Source: Ceratodon purpureus
Taxonomy: Eukaryota; Streptophyta; Bryopsida; Pseudoditrichales; Ditrichaceae
Direction of reading: 5' to 3'
DNA length: 64,000 bases
NCBI GenBank assembly: GCA_014871385.1
Contig: CM026430.1
Location: 16,612,995 to 16,676,994 of the forward strand
Program-made: the position numbers and the translations under genes
The notes under the pieces: model-generated
The model's input: the letters and a program-made list of their open reading frames with translations, nothing else
Databases searched by the model: none
Told to the model about the DNA's origin: nothing
Shown: positions 33,898 to 46,400 of the stretch, piece by piece
Layout: each line of letters begins with the position of its first letter
Numbering within the stretch: the stretch's first letter is position 1

Positions 33898-36589
33898 TTA
33901 CTGCATGGGACTTGATGCGTTCCGATCGAATGCAAGATAACTCCGCTCACAACAGAATCAATCTTCTCAAGGTTATTCGTCTTTGAAGCTCCGTTTTAGT
34001 AATGTGAACAATTAAGCTAGCTGGGCCTGTTCAACTCATAGTTGTCTCCTTGTCATGATTCCTCTAGAATCATGTAATCTTGATAATTGCAAACGTTTGG
34101 ACTATATGTTATTTGAACCCTTTTTGCTATAATTTTCCCCCAATGTGCAATGAAATCTTCATGGGGATGATTCCAGGTTAGCATTTAGATTTGATTGGAA
34201 ACTTATAATCATAGGAATTTTAAATCTTTCACACTGGTACATAATGTATGCAATCTCTTAATGTATGCAATCTCTTACCATTCCACACATAGTGGACATG
34301 TCTTGTGTATTTTTCGACATAAGAATTGACAGGTTTCAGCATGTCTTGCGAGATTTATGGATGCTTTGGTACTAAAATAGACAATTGATCCCAGTCACCA
34401 AGCTTGCAAATGGCTCTTGAGATCGGACAACTGCTGTATCTGAATAATTTAATCTTTTAATACCTTGATTGTTGATAGTGATCACCATTAACAAGTATCT
34501 TTCATCTTCGAACCTTAAATATGCCCTACTAAGTCCTCTCAACTTGAGATTCTGACATTGGCGTTATTGTAGTGCAGCCTTCTCATGAAATGAAATTGCT
34601 GCGCTTTGTACTTTGCAGGGTGGAAAAGGGTTGCAAGGAACCTTGGGTGTGCATTCAAAGAAGTTCTTTGGAATTCTTAATGGCATCGACGAGGAAGTAT
34701 GGGATCCAGCTACAGACGTTCTTATAGACCACCAATATAGCGCCGATAACATAGACGGAAAGTTCATCAACAAGCAAAAGTTGCGGGAGCGCTTGGGTAT
34801 GGCAAGTCAGGGCGATGATGAGAAAAGGCCATTGGTATGATTTTTCTATTTCTTGTCTTCCTGTCATCTCCAATTCAAATGTTTCGTCATGGCTCCATGA
34901 AGTCACATAACAAACTTGACTCAAATGTGTAGTTACAACTTGAACTGGAATGAGCAACAGTTATTAGAAACTTACACTTTTGGAAGAATGATATTTTAGC
35001 TTAAACATTCCTGCCGCTTACAGCGCATGGTAGTGAAGTTCAATACTTACCAGCAAGTCACAAATTATGCCCAACCTCAAGAGTTCGAAATATCTGTCAT
35101 TCAGGTGGCATGTGTGACTAGGCTAGTCCCACAAAAAGGTGTGCATCTTATTAGACACTCCATCTACCGCACTTTGGAAAAAGGGGGCCAGTTTATTCTA
35201 TTGGGATCAAGTCCCTTTCCTGACATTCAGGTAATTAAGCCTGTTAACCATCAACCTCTTTCATACTTCTGGATTTCCTTATCATCATACCATCTATTGG
35301 GAGTCATGACTACATATTATGCACCTGAAGGCCGATGACCGCTGTATCACTTTCTAGATCGATGCAATGGATCTTATGATTTGATACCTTGTAATGAATT
35401 GCTGCGCACAATTTCCACTAATTGTGGTCTTCCTCAACAACAGCGTGAATTCGAGGACATAGCCCGTCAGTTCGAAAATCACCCCAAATTCGTCTTGTCC
35501 TGAAGTACGACGAAGCACTTTCACATGCTATCTATGCTGCAGCTGACATCTTTGTGATTCCATCTATATTCGAGCCCTGCGGTCTCACACAGGTGACCTG
35601 GGAATTCTTCAGCTCAGTATTCTTTTCACAATTTCTTTTGGATTCCATGTCTTTGTGAACATGCGTCTCTTCCACTAAACTCATTGCCATGATCTTCTTC
35701 ATGCACACTATATGCGCACTCAACCTATCAAATGACGATCTCTTATTCTAAAATGTGTGTGATGATTTGTTCGGGGGATGGTTTGTTGATATTTGTGGTA
35801 ATTGATCTGTTATTTGCAGATGATATCTATGCGATATGGACCAATACCCGTGGTGCGGAGGAACGGTGGACTCGCAGACAGGTTTGTGCTTATGACATTA
35901 TTGTTCAAGCTTGCAGTTCGTTTTCTAGGGCGTTGCATCTGGGCGGGATTAACTCATATTCTTTTTGGTTTAGCCTTCAGCCTCGTACTAGGATGCAACG
36001 GTCGCTGGAAGTTGGAAGGACAAGTGCTGCTGGGACTGAATATTGGGTGTTGTGCTCCTACTGCAATGTGTTTGATGTAGATGATTAAAGGCATCCTGAG
36101 GAGCAAAAGAATGGGTTTGTGTTTGACGATGCGAATGAAGGGGTGAGTACGATTCGTATGGAAATTTTGAAGTTTACCAGGGCATGTGGTAATATTTTTC
36201 AGTCTGGATAACATTTTCGTGTTGCAGTGTTGAATGATTATATTTGGCTCTGAAGTGCGAATGCTTTAGGTTCTGCACGGGCGTCCTAGTTCGACCAATT
36301 GTTGGAAGATCCAGGAGAATTGGTTCAATATTTTTCCTGAGTTGGCGTTTTCATAACATAACCTAGTTCTTGATCGGCGTAGCATGAACTTGACAAGATT
36401 AATTCTGTATGCTGGCTGGTACAGAGTTTGAGCTGGGGTTTGGACCGGGCGCTGGATTATTATACTCAACGACCTGAATGGTGGCAAGATTTAGTTAAAA
36501 GAGCCATGCAAATGGACTTAAGTTGGGATGCTTCAGCTGATCAATATCTGGATCTGTATGAGCAAGTGCTTTCGAAGGTGAAGGTTTGA
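33898..36589 (+). pseudogene. Starch synthase 4 pseudogene (copy C, exons 12-19 only)
   Basis: It begins within exon 12 (about 33898-33971). Exon 13 and its flanks are deleted and replaced by a short repeated ATGTATGCAATCTCTTA sequence near 34240-34275. Exons 14 (34619-34834) and 15 (35105-35230) are intact. Exon 16 (35444-35592) is 149 instead of 150 bp: one C is missing from a C run, so the frame shifts. Exon 17 (35820-35881) is kept. Exon 18 (36067-36142) has lost its AG acceptor (now CTGCAA) and contains a TAA where the intact gene has CAA. Exon 19 (36425-36589) is intact. There is no promoter and no transit peptide. It cannot encode an active synthase. Confidence 0.93.
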
Positions 36590-37210
36590 TACTCCGGTTC
36601 AAGTTCTCACCAGCTGAACATTGTATGTCAATTCCATCGACGTTTTTTAATAAGGATGATAAAGATATATACACATGAAACAGTAATGCAAGTGTTGGCC
36701 TATCCAAAATCACTGATCCGCATGAAGAGTGAAGCTTGACAAGATATCCGCTCTTAGTACTTTCCGCACTTATCCATACATCGCTCATATGATTCTTTTT
36801 GGTCCACAAGCATTTCTCTTTGAAAAAATGCCAATCTCAAATGTATTGAACAACTTAAAGATGCGTTGAAGACAGAATGGCTCAGTGAAGGCGGAGGCGT
36901 TGCAGTTCGGTTCACACACGATGCACAATAATTCCAGTTCACAAGTGAGAAGATGGGTTTTATCAACTTGTTTAGAGCCTTTTATGGCAATTAATCTGAA
37001 CAAATAGTTTTTCCCAGTACCATTGGGAATTTGGGTCTCGGTTTCTTTACTTGAACTGGTAACATTGTTACATCGCTAAAACCCTTCCAAAGTCAGATTC
37101 AGCTGAAATCTGGGCATAACGCACTAAAATGTAAACCAACCAGCTAAACAAAGCAACTGCCTGTTTAACTCGCCTGCTCAAAGTCTATCCTCTTCAACTT
37201 GATCCTCTTG
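36590..37210. other. Convergent 3' spacer (copy C)
   Basis: Counterpart of 28090-28731 with small deletions. It holds no gene. Confidence 0.7.
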
Positions 37211-38374
37211 CTACCAGACCGTGCACGGCAGAAGGAGGTTCATTTGGTCCCCATCCCACATACAATCCTCGTCAGGGAGGTATTCTAGAGGATTAGGAGG
37301 GAAATTCCGATCCCAAGAACGTGTTACCACGTCAAAAGCTGCCGTGACTCCAGTGGACTCGGACATGAACAAGAGGGAGTTGCCGAAGCTAAATGCAGTT
37401 ATCCCGGGTAGGCCGGTGGATCGGTTCTCAATTCCAGTTTCAAAACGTTCCTTAACATCTGCTTCCGACATTTCAAAGAGCACCTCTCGTGTCATATCTG
37501 TGATTTTGAGTTCACTCAATTGAAACGACCAACTTGGTCCCCCATCATCAAATCCCAATCCACGACCTTTTGACCATGCCACCAAAAACAAGCGATTGGC
37601 AGTGACTAGTAGACGAGCGCCAGTGAATTCATCTCCGAGGGGCACATCCAGTTTCTCCCAAGCATCCTTCACAAGGTTGTATCTCCACAGTGTATGCTCT
37701 CCATAGTAGAGATAAGTGTACAGATAACCTTCAAATAAGACACGGTGCCCGAGAAGCTTTGATCCAGAACTGATGCAGAGTGGGCTAGTTGAGGTCTTCC
37801 ACTCATTGGTAACGGAATCATAAACTAGCTTTAAAGCATTCTTCAAACTATGAGGGTGGGAAGTGTAAAATAGAAAAATCTTGAAACTTTGAGAAATGTT
37901 GTCAACGACAAAAATTAACTCTTCAAAGTGTGAAGGGGCCAAGCACTTACGAGGCACAGTTGGCACTTCTCTATGCGTCTGCGACATGGGGTTATACACA
38001 ATGATTCTGTCACTCCACAAATCATATTGGCATACAAGACCTCCATCCATCCTCACTGGAGAGTTACGAGCAAAGTTACGGGGATTACTTTGCCCATCGT
38101 CCTTGAACACATACCATCGCCTTGCATTCACGTCAAGGAAGCACCATCCCAAATGTCCCATGCCACGAATACCGTACGGCATTACAATTAAGGATGCCTC
38201 TCTCTTTACAGCATTTTGAGCACACAGAGACCCAAATTTTGGGTCCCACATCAGTCGATCCCATCTCTTGCAAACGGTGCGATACCTGTACAAATCTGGC
38301 ACAGGTAGATATGACAGCACTTGTTCTAGCATTTCCAAGGGGAGATCACTCCACAAGGCAGCGCTCATGTCCAT
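37211..38374 (-). CDS. F-box/kelch-type protein (copy C), complete
   Basis: A 387-residue single-exon ORF with the same start context as copy B (ATG at 38372-38374, MDMSAALWSDLPLEMLEQVL) and the same F-box, then a kelch-like C-terminal part ending LLLPCTVW. Differences from copy B include a two-residue deletion at RKCLAPSH and a Tyr-rich replacement (YTYLYYGEHTLW). There is no internal stop or frameshift, so it remains potentially functional although the SS4 half of the module is dead. Its promoter carries a 59-bp tandem duplication with telo-box sequences. Expected role: SCF substrate receptor. The substrate is unknown. Confidence 0.87.
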   Translation of the reverse strand: MDMSAALWSDLPLEMLEQVLSYLPVPDLYRYRTVCKRWDRLMWDPKFGSLCAQNAVKREASLIVMPYGIRGMGHLGWCFLDVNARRWYVFKDDGQSNPRNFARNSPVRMDGGLVCQYDLWSDRIIVYNPMSQTHREVPTVPRKCLAPSHFEELIFVVDNISQSFKIFLFYTSHPHSLKNALKLVYDSVTNEWKTSTSPLCISSGSKLLGHRVLFEGYLYTYLYYGEHTLWRYNLVKDAWEKLDVPLGDEFTGARLLVTANRLFLVAWSKGRGLGFDDGGPSWSFQLSELKITDMTREVLFEMSEADVKERFETGIENRSTGLPGITAFSFGNSLLFMSESTGVTAAFDVVTRSWDRNFPPNPLEYLPDEDCMWDGDQMNLLLPCTVW

Positions 38375-38658
38375 CGACCCTACACACTTCAAATGAAAGA
38401 ACCTCAATCTCAACCCATGACATCATAACCTCTGACGCTAAAAAATACAGCCGAGAAACAACGCACCTATTATGCTACATCCCCCCTCAAAAAGACACAA
38501 CACACCTCTCTCACTTCACTCAACGATTTCGGAACACCCTTTTGCCCAATCCATAATACGATCGACGAGTTTCAAGCCATAATACAGTTTTAAGACAAGA
38601 TCAAAAACGTAGAGAGAGTGAAATTTAGGAACAGCTCTGGATGTGGTAGAATCACATC

Positions 38659-38776
38659 ATCTTTTGAGCCAAATCCAGGCTTGTCTCAAACCCTAAACCC
38701 TAACCCTTGTCAAAAACATCTTTTGAACCATATCCAGGCTTGTCCCAAACCCTAAACCCTAACCCTTGTCAAAAAC
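38659..38776. repeat. 59-bp tandem duplication with telo-box sequences upstream of F-box C
   Basis: Two units of 59 bp (38659-38717 and 38718-38776), each starting ATCTTTTGA and containing AAACCCTAAACCCTAACCC, followed by a partial third start (ATCTTT). Copy B has one unit with the telomere-like run degraded (AAATCCTAAACCCTCACCC). The run resembles the plant telo-box found in many promoters. Confidence 0.85.
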
Positions 38777-39652
38777 ATCTTTCCCCAGACGACATGCAAT
38801 ATAAGTAACTCCATATTGGCCACACATCACCAACAACTTCAGATCAAAACATAGCTTCATAATTCATTTGCTAGAATCATACCTGTAAAGAAACGCTCAC
38901 TGGAACCAAACCCAAAGCTCGGAGGCTTCCAGAAATTCCACCAATTGAGCAGAAGTTATGCTGTCTGAGAATTCACAACCTGTATGGGAAATGAAATAGA
39001 GTTTTCTCAACAAAACAGAGGTGGATGGAGGATCTGTGCAGGAGACTGCTATGAGGAGATCTCTAGCAGCGGTGTGCACAGTTATTTAGTTTGCAATGTT
39101 GGACTTGTGTCCTTCCTAAGAAAAAGGTGTCTATCAGTCTTTTTGCTTTTCAATCCAATCTTAGATTCAACTCATAGATTTTAATATGCTTTACTCCTAT
39201 ATCCGGAGGAAACACCAAATCATAAAATGGAACTCGGGACTTGGTTCATGTGTATGTAGACCATATCAACTCCTGTTGAATATCCAATGCATAGAGTGTG
39301 TACTGAAGCCTGTGGAAGTGAATTCGGAATAACTCAGTTGCTTGCATGCTAGTCTCATCGATCCAGTTTTTTCGATGCAGTTGGTTCGATTGATTCAATT
39401 GCAGGAGGACGAACTGAGTATATGTACTTGTATGCGATCAATGGATCATGCTCTGCAAGAACCTCCTTGTGCCAATGCTGCTCGATCGAACTCTGTAAGT
39501 AACTACAATAGAAATGTTTTATACCAGGAGAGGTAGCTGCTGGAATTGGAGCTTGCTTTTCAAGGAGGAGTGTTGAAGCTACATCCCTAGTTAACTTAAA
39601 GTAAACTCTAGTTAAAGTAAAATGGTAGTGATAAGACCAAGGCTACGGTTCC
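38777..39652. other. F-box C upstream region, rest of module C
   Basis: No gene. It aligns with 30240-31547 in patches and lacks the AT-rich block present there. Confidence 0.55.
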
Positions 39653-40482
39653 TAATTCCATCTAATCACATATCAATATGCAAGTGACTAAACATTGAAC
39701 TTCGTTACGTTGTCAAAATCAAGTCGAATCAGGTCAAAGCTTTAATTTCATGCGATTCTATGACATGTCGATTTTTTCATTGAATTCTGTCTTCTAAGTG
39801 ACTTGGTGTAGGTGATGATGTAATAGGCACATGTGAATTTCATTGCTAAAATAAGCACTTTGTTTTTCAAAAGCACAGGGAACTCAAAAGCACTCTAAAT
39901 CATTCCATTACGGAAAAGTTTGAGTCACCATAGAGAAGCCAGCAGAGAGAAGCTCACTCCACGCTTTGTCAGATCACATCCCAAAGAATCAATATATGTG
40001 CTAGTAACATCTGTACAGTAAATGCTACAGGAGTTGCAGTGAGGGCCAGTTTCAAAATTTAACCTGACCCCATCAATCAATAATAACCTGACTAAATAAC
40101 ATACGGGCACATTAAGGAAACAAAAAGCTGTTACAAACACAGCCCTGAAATTGGTCTACAAATACAATGCGGAACCTGTAGAACAGAATATGAGTCAATG
40201 ACTCACACAGCGCCTCTTCATACTCTCCTACTATAATATACCGCTTAAATCTAACAAAACTGTTTCCACGCCAGTCAATTAATTTTCATGGCTACCTGCC
40301 AATCCCAACCACAAGACCTTTAAAATGCTGAACAGAAGAAAAAAAAAAGGCCAAAGCAACTCCACGCCACCGTACCCTCGGCGGTAGAAACTGCAGCTGC
40401 CTTCCGCCTTATTTTTTTGTTCACTTCTACCTGAATATTGTCAACTTAGCAGTCCGGTATCACAATAAACTACAAGTTGGGT
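39653..40482. other. Single-copy intergenic DNA and 3' UTR of the glycine-rich protein gene
   Basis: No kinase remnant and no other gene is seen after the module ends. The right part, up to the stop at 40483, should hold the 3' UTR of the minus-strand gene. Confidence 0.55.
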
Positions 40483-43400
40483 TTATGACTCCCAGAATCT
40501 GGTGGCATCTTCTGAATATAGAGTGCGGTCCTGAATTTCGAGATTGGCAATATGGAGATCAATCATTCTCGCTTGCACAGCTTTCACGAGAACTAATAAT
40601 GCTGGAAACAGCCACCAACTTTCTTCTTCCCTGCGCAGGGATTGCCAACAGAATATTGGTTGAGTGCCCATCTAGAATATTTTTAATTGACATCACAAAT
40701 GAATAACTAGCTATGAAATCCTGGCCTTCATAATGTGACCATTGATTGTAGAGTTATCGAATCATCAACATAACACTGCTATTTTATATTTGATAGTTTC
40801 GTCCTCTACTGAAGAAGACCAAGAAATTTTATGCGTGGATTCAAAGGGTGGAGAGGTCCTTACGAGCTGAAGCCCTGCAGATCAGAAGTGGCAGCACCGA
40901 GCTTCATAACATAATGAATGTAGCCATAAATAAAAGCTGTAATCTGCAGTATAAGAAGACACCAGTGCCGTAAGGTCTCCGACCAAATCCACAAGGCAGA
41001 TTCCATGTCAACATAGAAAGCGTATAATGAGTTTATAAGTAGTAACAATGTTGCATCCTTGAAATATCTAAGAGCAATAAGGAAGAAAATATCGACTGTT
41101 GAGGGTCACCAGTGGGGTGACAATGTCATGAACTTGATTATACGGGTGCATAAATTGGACATAGTGAAGAACGTACAAGATTCACAAACGAAGTGATGTT
41201 CCATAAAGCATAAATACGCGCAAGAGCAGCCGATCTTCGAGGACCATGGCTGAAGAGAGCGTTCAGGCCCGCTGCAGCAGGAATAACAGATGCAAAAGGG
41301 AGCACCAATAGAATTCCCAGCATTGCCCCCAAAGACACGGAGTAAAACTGGAGTAACATAAGGAGTGTCAAACTCAAATCCACCAGTAGCAGCAGAGAGA
41401 TGACGAGCCCCACAGATGCCTGTAGATAGAACAACCGTCATCAGAACATGTAGAAACAGAGGCAGATTCCTCAACGATATTAATAACAACCGCAATCATC
41501 ATTGAAATTGGTTCCTACTTAACTTATAAGTGACCAATAGACAAAACATGTAAATTTAACACAAACCTTGATATAGCAAGCTTGTGATTTGGAACAAGAC
41601 TGCAGCATACTAAAGGTAGTAGCGAAATGATAGCCATTTGTCTTTATTATAACCAGAAAAGGGTAAGAACACTCACATGATGACCAACAGGTCTTGCATT
41701 CCTGAGGAGAAGCGACACAGGAAAGAAAAAATCACGCCGATCTTCCAGAGCTCTTAGGTTACTAGTATCTAAAACTGCACCACCGATTCGTCGCCTTGAA
41801 ACTCCCAATTGAGAATAACCATGGCTAAATTGCCATTGCTGGGGTGCATTGAACCTGCCCTCATGATCCGATGGAATGTAGCTTATACTGCACCAAGGTA
41901 CTGGGGTCAGAAAAATTCTCAAGTAATAATACTTACACAAAACAAACTCGACCCTCATGCGCAGGCAGCGACAGGTATCGATAATATGGTTTTCTCATTA
42001 CGGACCAGTATCTCACACCACTTATATCTCTTAAGTAGCGTAGTTCTCCACAAACGATGAATGAACTAAAGTGGTTCTCATCTTAGTAATCTTACCTCCT
42101 TGGGGAACCGCTCGGACTAGGCTCATCTGGGAACTGCATTGGCTGAGGAATCTCGTCAGCAGGATTCACAACCAGACCAAGCTGGTAGTAGCCTGTTGCT
42201 GTAGCTTGGTACCAGGCCATATCCACTCGAACACCTAAAGTGGAGAGCCGTGGGTTGGCAGTGGTGTTTAGCCAATTCAAGACAGGCAGCAAGCTGCTGC
42301 GAAGGGAGCCTCTTCGTACTGTCCGTAGATGTGCATTTAAACCAGCGACCATTCTGTACCACATTGTCGAGGGAACAGCCTGCACTCACAAAATCAAACA
42401 CCAAAAGTTACAGTCTGTAGAACAAATGATCAACAACGCACCTCATCCAAAGCTGATAAGTAGAATCCAGTTTCACCACTAATGTGTGGCAGTTTACCTG
42501 GCCGATTAAGCTGGTTAGTAGGTTATCGCTGTGAAGACTGTAAGGAGCCATATAGCTGCCTTCGCCCCCGAAAATCAAGGTCATTGGCAATCTGTGCATT
42601 AGCTTAGGAGGTAGATCAGGACGCTTTTCATCTCCTCCCAGGAACACATCAATGTATGCCAACATCAAATCAGGTGTTGCTGCCACCTGTGCACAGGTCA
42701 AACTTGAAAGTTAAATTACAGGTAAAAAAAATCGCGCAGAAAAGAATACATAAATAATCCAGGGAAAATTAAATGAGGATCGGCCCATGAACAGCATCGA
42801 CAGGTGTGGTGGAACGAAAAGAAGTAGAATAACTCATTTCCCTTCAAAATTTAAGACACGAAAACATTCAAGTAATCGTGAGAAAAAGATCGAGGTTCAT
42901 CTCAAGGAGAGGTAAGTCAGATGCTCAGAAAAAAATCACCTTAAGACCTTCATACAGCGCTCGTGACCGGCAAGATCTCAAGCATGCATGATCATATTCT
43001 GAGCGCACATACTCCCGCAGTCGCTGTATTTTCTTACGCGCACGCCATTGCTGCCATGACCATGCAACAGGATATGCCAGCACAGACAATATGCTATGCA
43101 CTGAACCTTCCCACCACTGATAAGCTGCTAGACAGTTAATTTCTTCTGCGAATCTATTAAAGGCGTCTTCATAGCTGCAAATCACGAACGCAAATGAGAA
43201 TTTAAGAAGGCTCTTTTTCAAGAGAAAATTTCTACACTGAAATAGTGATCAATCGTTGCAACATAGACCCACTTTTGAAACTCAAACATCATCACAACTT
43301 ATCACTAAGCATTTAAACTCCGAAGAAATTATTGGGGAATAGACGCTATCGGAGAATAGTGCTTACACAAGATCCATAATCTGCTCAGGAGGAGAATGAG

Positions 43401-46400
43401 GAAGATGCCAAGGCTCCCCAAAGGTATTGTTTCCCATAAAATACATGCGGTGTATGTGGCTCTGTGACTCCTCTACTCGTGTGGTCTCGAGCACCTATAT
43501 CAAAGAGCATAAATTATTCTCAGAACACGAACGTTTTCAGGCAGGCCTGGTTTGAAATAAGAGCCATAATCAAGAAAAGTTAAGATTTAAAGTAAGGAAA
43601 AACCTCGTTTAGAGATTCCAAGAATGGAAAGGAGTGATCGATTAGAGCCCCATGTGGTGTAGGAGCAGGCCCAGAGAAATCGTCGTTGCCGACCAACTTC
43701 ATCCGCGCGACACTTAAAACCATAGCCAAGACAACCATGACCACCGAGAGCAAAAGTGTAAACCACCAAGGACCACCGAGGGTGTAAATCAGGTCTTCCA
43801 CCATAGTATAGCAGTTTGGCATATGATACTTGTCTGAAATACACTGGTAAGGGCAAGCTGCTTCAACGACACCTCCTGCAATAGACACGAGGCTGATCAT
43901 GTGAACTCAAGGTAGCACTTCAATTGCAATATAAAAGCTAGAGTTTGAATCTAAGGGCTAATGAAACCCAAAAACGAGTGATGGCAATTACCGCGAGAAT
44001 ATGTGTAATTAGCACGCCTTGGCAACTTCTCGGGTGGACATGGCTTGCACAGTTCACGTTCCCAGCCAGTCTCATTCTTGTACGTTCCAACTGGACACTC
44101 CTGCAATAACAGCACCAAAGATCAGATTGATAAATTTTTATTGACCCAGCAGATTGATGTTATTCACAGTTCCAACTCCTGGTGCAATATCTGCAACTAC
44201 TTCTTAAAGCTAGTGAACTCCTACATACGATTCCACCTTCCTTTCTGAAAGGATTTTAGTCAAGCGAGCCAGACCTCCACATTACATAGAAAGTAGACAT
44301 CAAGAGAAATTCAACAGATTCTCATGCAATAAGAACCGTGTTTCTCATAATTGACTTGCCACCCCCCAAGTGACAGAGTTTATGAAAATATTAAAGAGAT
44401 TGATTACCTTGCAGAAGATACCATGAAGGCCAGGCGGACAATCAACTCCACTTATGGTGCCATCATCTCCTTGAGAGGAAATATTATTTCCACCAAGTCC
44501 TCCTCTGTTCACAGACCAAAAATTTCATGATTGACTTCAACATGCACAATCCCCACATGTCTATAAATAAAATTCCCATTACACATAGGGCATTGAATCT
44601 ATTGTAGAGAACGAATCTGCTATGAAATTTTTTTATATTCAATCTGCAACTAACAAATCAGGAAACGACTGAATACCTGGTATGATAGAGGCCCTTAACA
44701 TAAGCAATGGGGACGAAATCCACCCCTGTAGGAATATTTGACCAATGAAAGTGTAGTCGACCACCACCGCCACCTCCACCACCCATTGGACCACCGTGAC
44801 CTCCTGCACTTGATAACATTGACTCGTTTCCCATTAACAGTGTCTGTAGAAATAGAAGAAGACTACCACCGGAACCTCCACCTGGATCACCTATATCTGG
44901 GCCCCCGGCTTCGCGCTGTGATACGTTGAAACTCTCACCATCCGCAGAAAGAACTCCAAAAATCTCAACCTTGGTTATAGGATGTTCGGTGGAACCCATG
45001 ACTGCCAAAGACATAACGCAATGGCCAACAGAGTCAAATAGAATCTCTGAACTTGCTCACAATGATTGTAGGAATCTGTACATGATAGCCAGCGATGAAT
45101 CCTCCCAATCTTAACACTTTCTCTGAACACAAGACAATTAAGAGCTCGCCACAATCATTTAAACTTCCTGTTAAGAGGGCATAGGCTTCAAGCTTGGCAA
45201 GAGCATGTCCAAAAAAGCAAAATATCAGCAAATATCCTGCTGGCATGAGATAGTTAACAAATAAGAACTATAGCTGGCAACAAGTAGCAAACCTATGATA
45301 CCGCCACCAGCCGTGTAGTCCCCGTGAGTTGCATTCCCACTGCCACTTCCACTGCCGAACTCACACGGAAGCTTACTACTGCCATAGGTTGGGCCTCCCT
45401 TAGCGTCGCTACCCTTGTAACGGCCGTCACCGCCTTTCCCACCATGCCCCGCACCACCTCCCTCAAATCCTCCTTTGCCGAGTCCTCTCTCGCACCCTGA
45501 CATGTTTACCCACTGGATGAGTTAACGCAAATTTGCAAGAAGATCGCGTCACAAATCAGGCAAGATTCAGAAAGAGTAAACTGCGGATAGATACATGAAG
45601 GTATTCTTTGTTCTTCAAATAAATAAGAACCCCAAATAAAAACCTCAGTTTTAAGGGACTCAGCATGTACATAGATGATAGACTTGCAGCTCAGAGAAAA
45701 CAATACACAGCAATTGAGAGAGGTTGATAATAAAGAGTTCGAAAGCAGAAAGGCCTCAGATTCTGAGTCAAGCTTGAGACAACTGTAATACGTTACAATA
45801 AACAGTACTACGCAATTCTTGAAAAGGTGTACCTAAGGATGACGCAGAAAGAATGCCTCTGATTGAGATTGTCTTGACTCGCTGCACATGAACAGCACTT
45901 CCTAATACGGTGCCATTAATGTGCACATCTTCGACACGGCAGATCTGGAAAGAACAGCGTCGCCAAGATTAGTGCAACAGGAACTGTCTTTGCGTTTCAA
46001 GAGTTACCAGTTCTTATAATGACCTGACCGATAGCTCTAGAAGCACTTGCCGCTTAGCAAAGCTTACAACGGCGAACTACCCAATGCAAGTCTTCAAAAA
46101 AACTATACATAAACGAGCCAGAAGTAAAGAAGTATCAATTAAAATATCATTATATACTGATTCCCAGAACATATATAGATACCTAATTGCAGTAACACAA
46201 AAGCATTGACGAATAATGAGTCCTGGGCCCCTAGTACTCTACAGCACATCGTAGCAAAAGAAACTATGTTTGAAGAATCAATTTGCTGTCAGGACGAAAC
46301 TAAGAAGAAGGCTTAAGCTCTGATATGGTGTACCTGCATTGTAAATGGGGATGAGACATTGAGTGTACAGTCCTCAGAAGGCGTGAGAACCTCTTCCGGG

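Larger units (their letters stand above)
33898..39652. repeat. Duplicated SS4-3'/F-box module, copy C
   Basis: Direct repeat of copy B (24954-31547). It starts inside SS4 exon 12, only 69 bp after the kinase stop codon, with a 15-bp internal deletion near the start. It ends near 39652, where similarity to copy B stops. Confidence 0.88.

Noticed and set aside
39653-40482. A second kinase copy after module C
   Set aside because: Expected if the kinase were part of the duplicated unit, but no trace of its motifs was found here.
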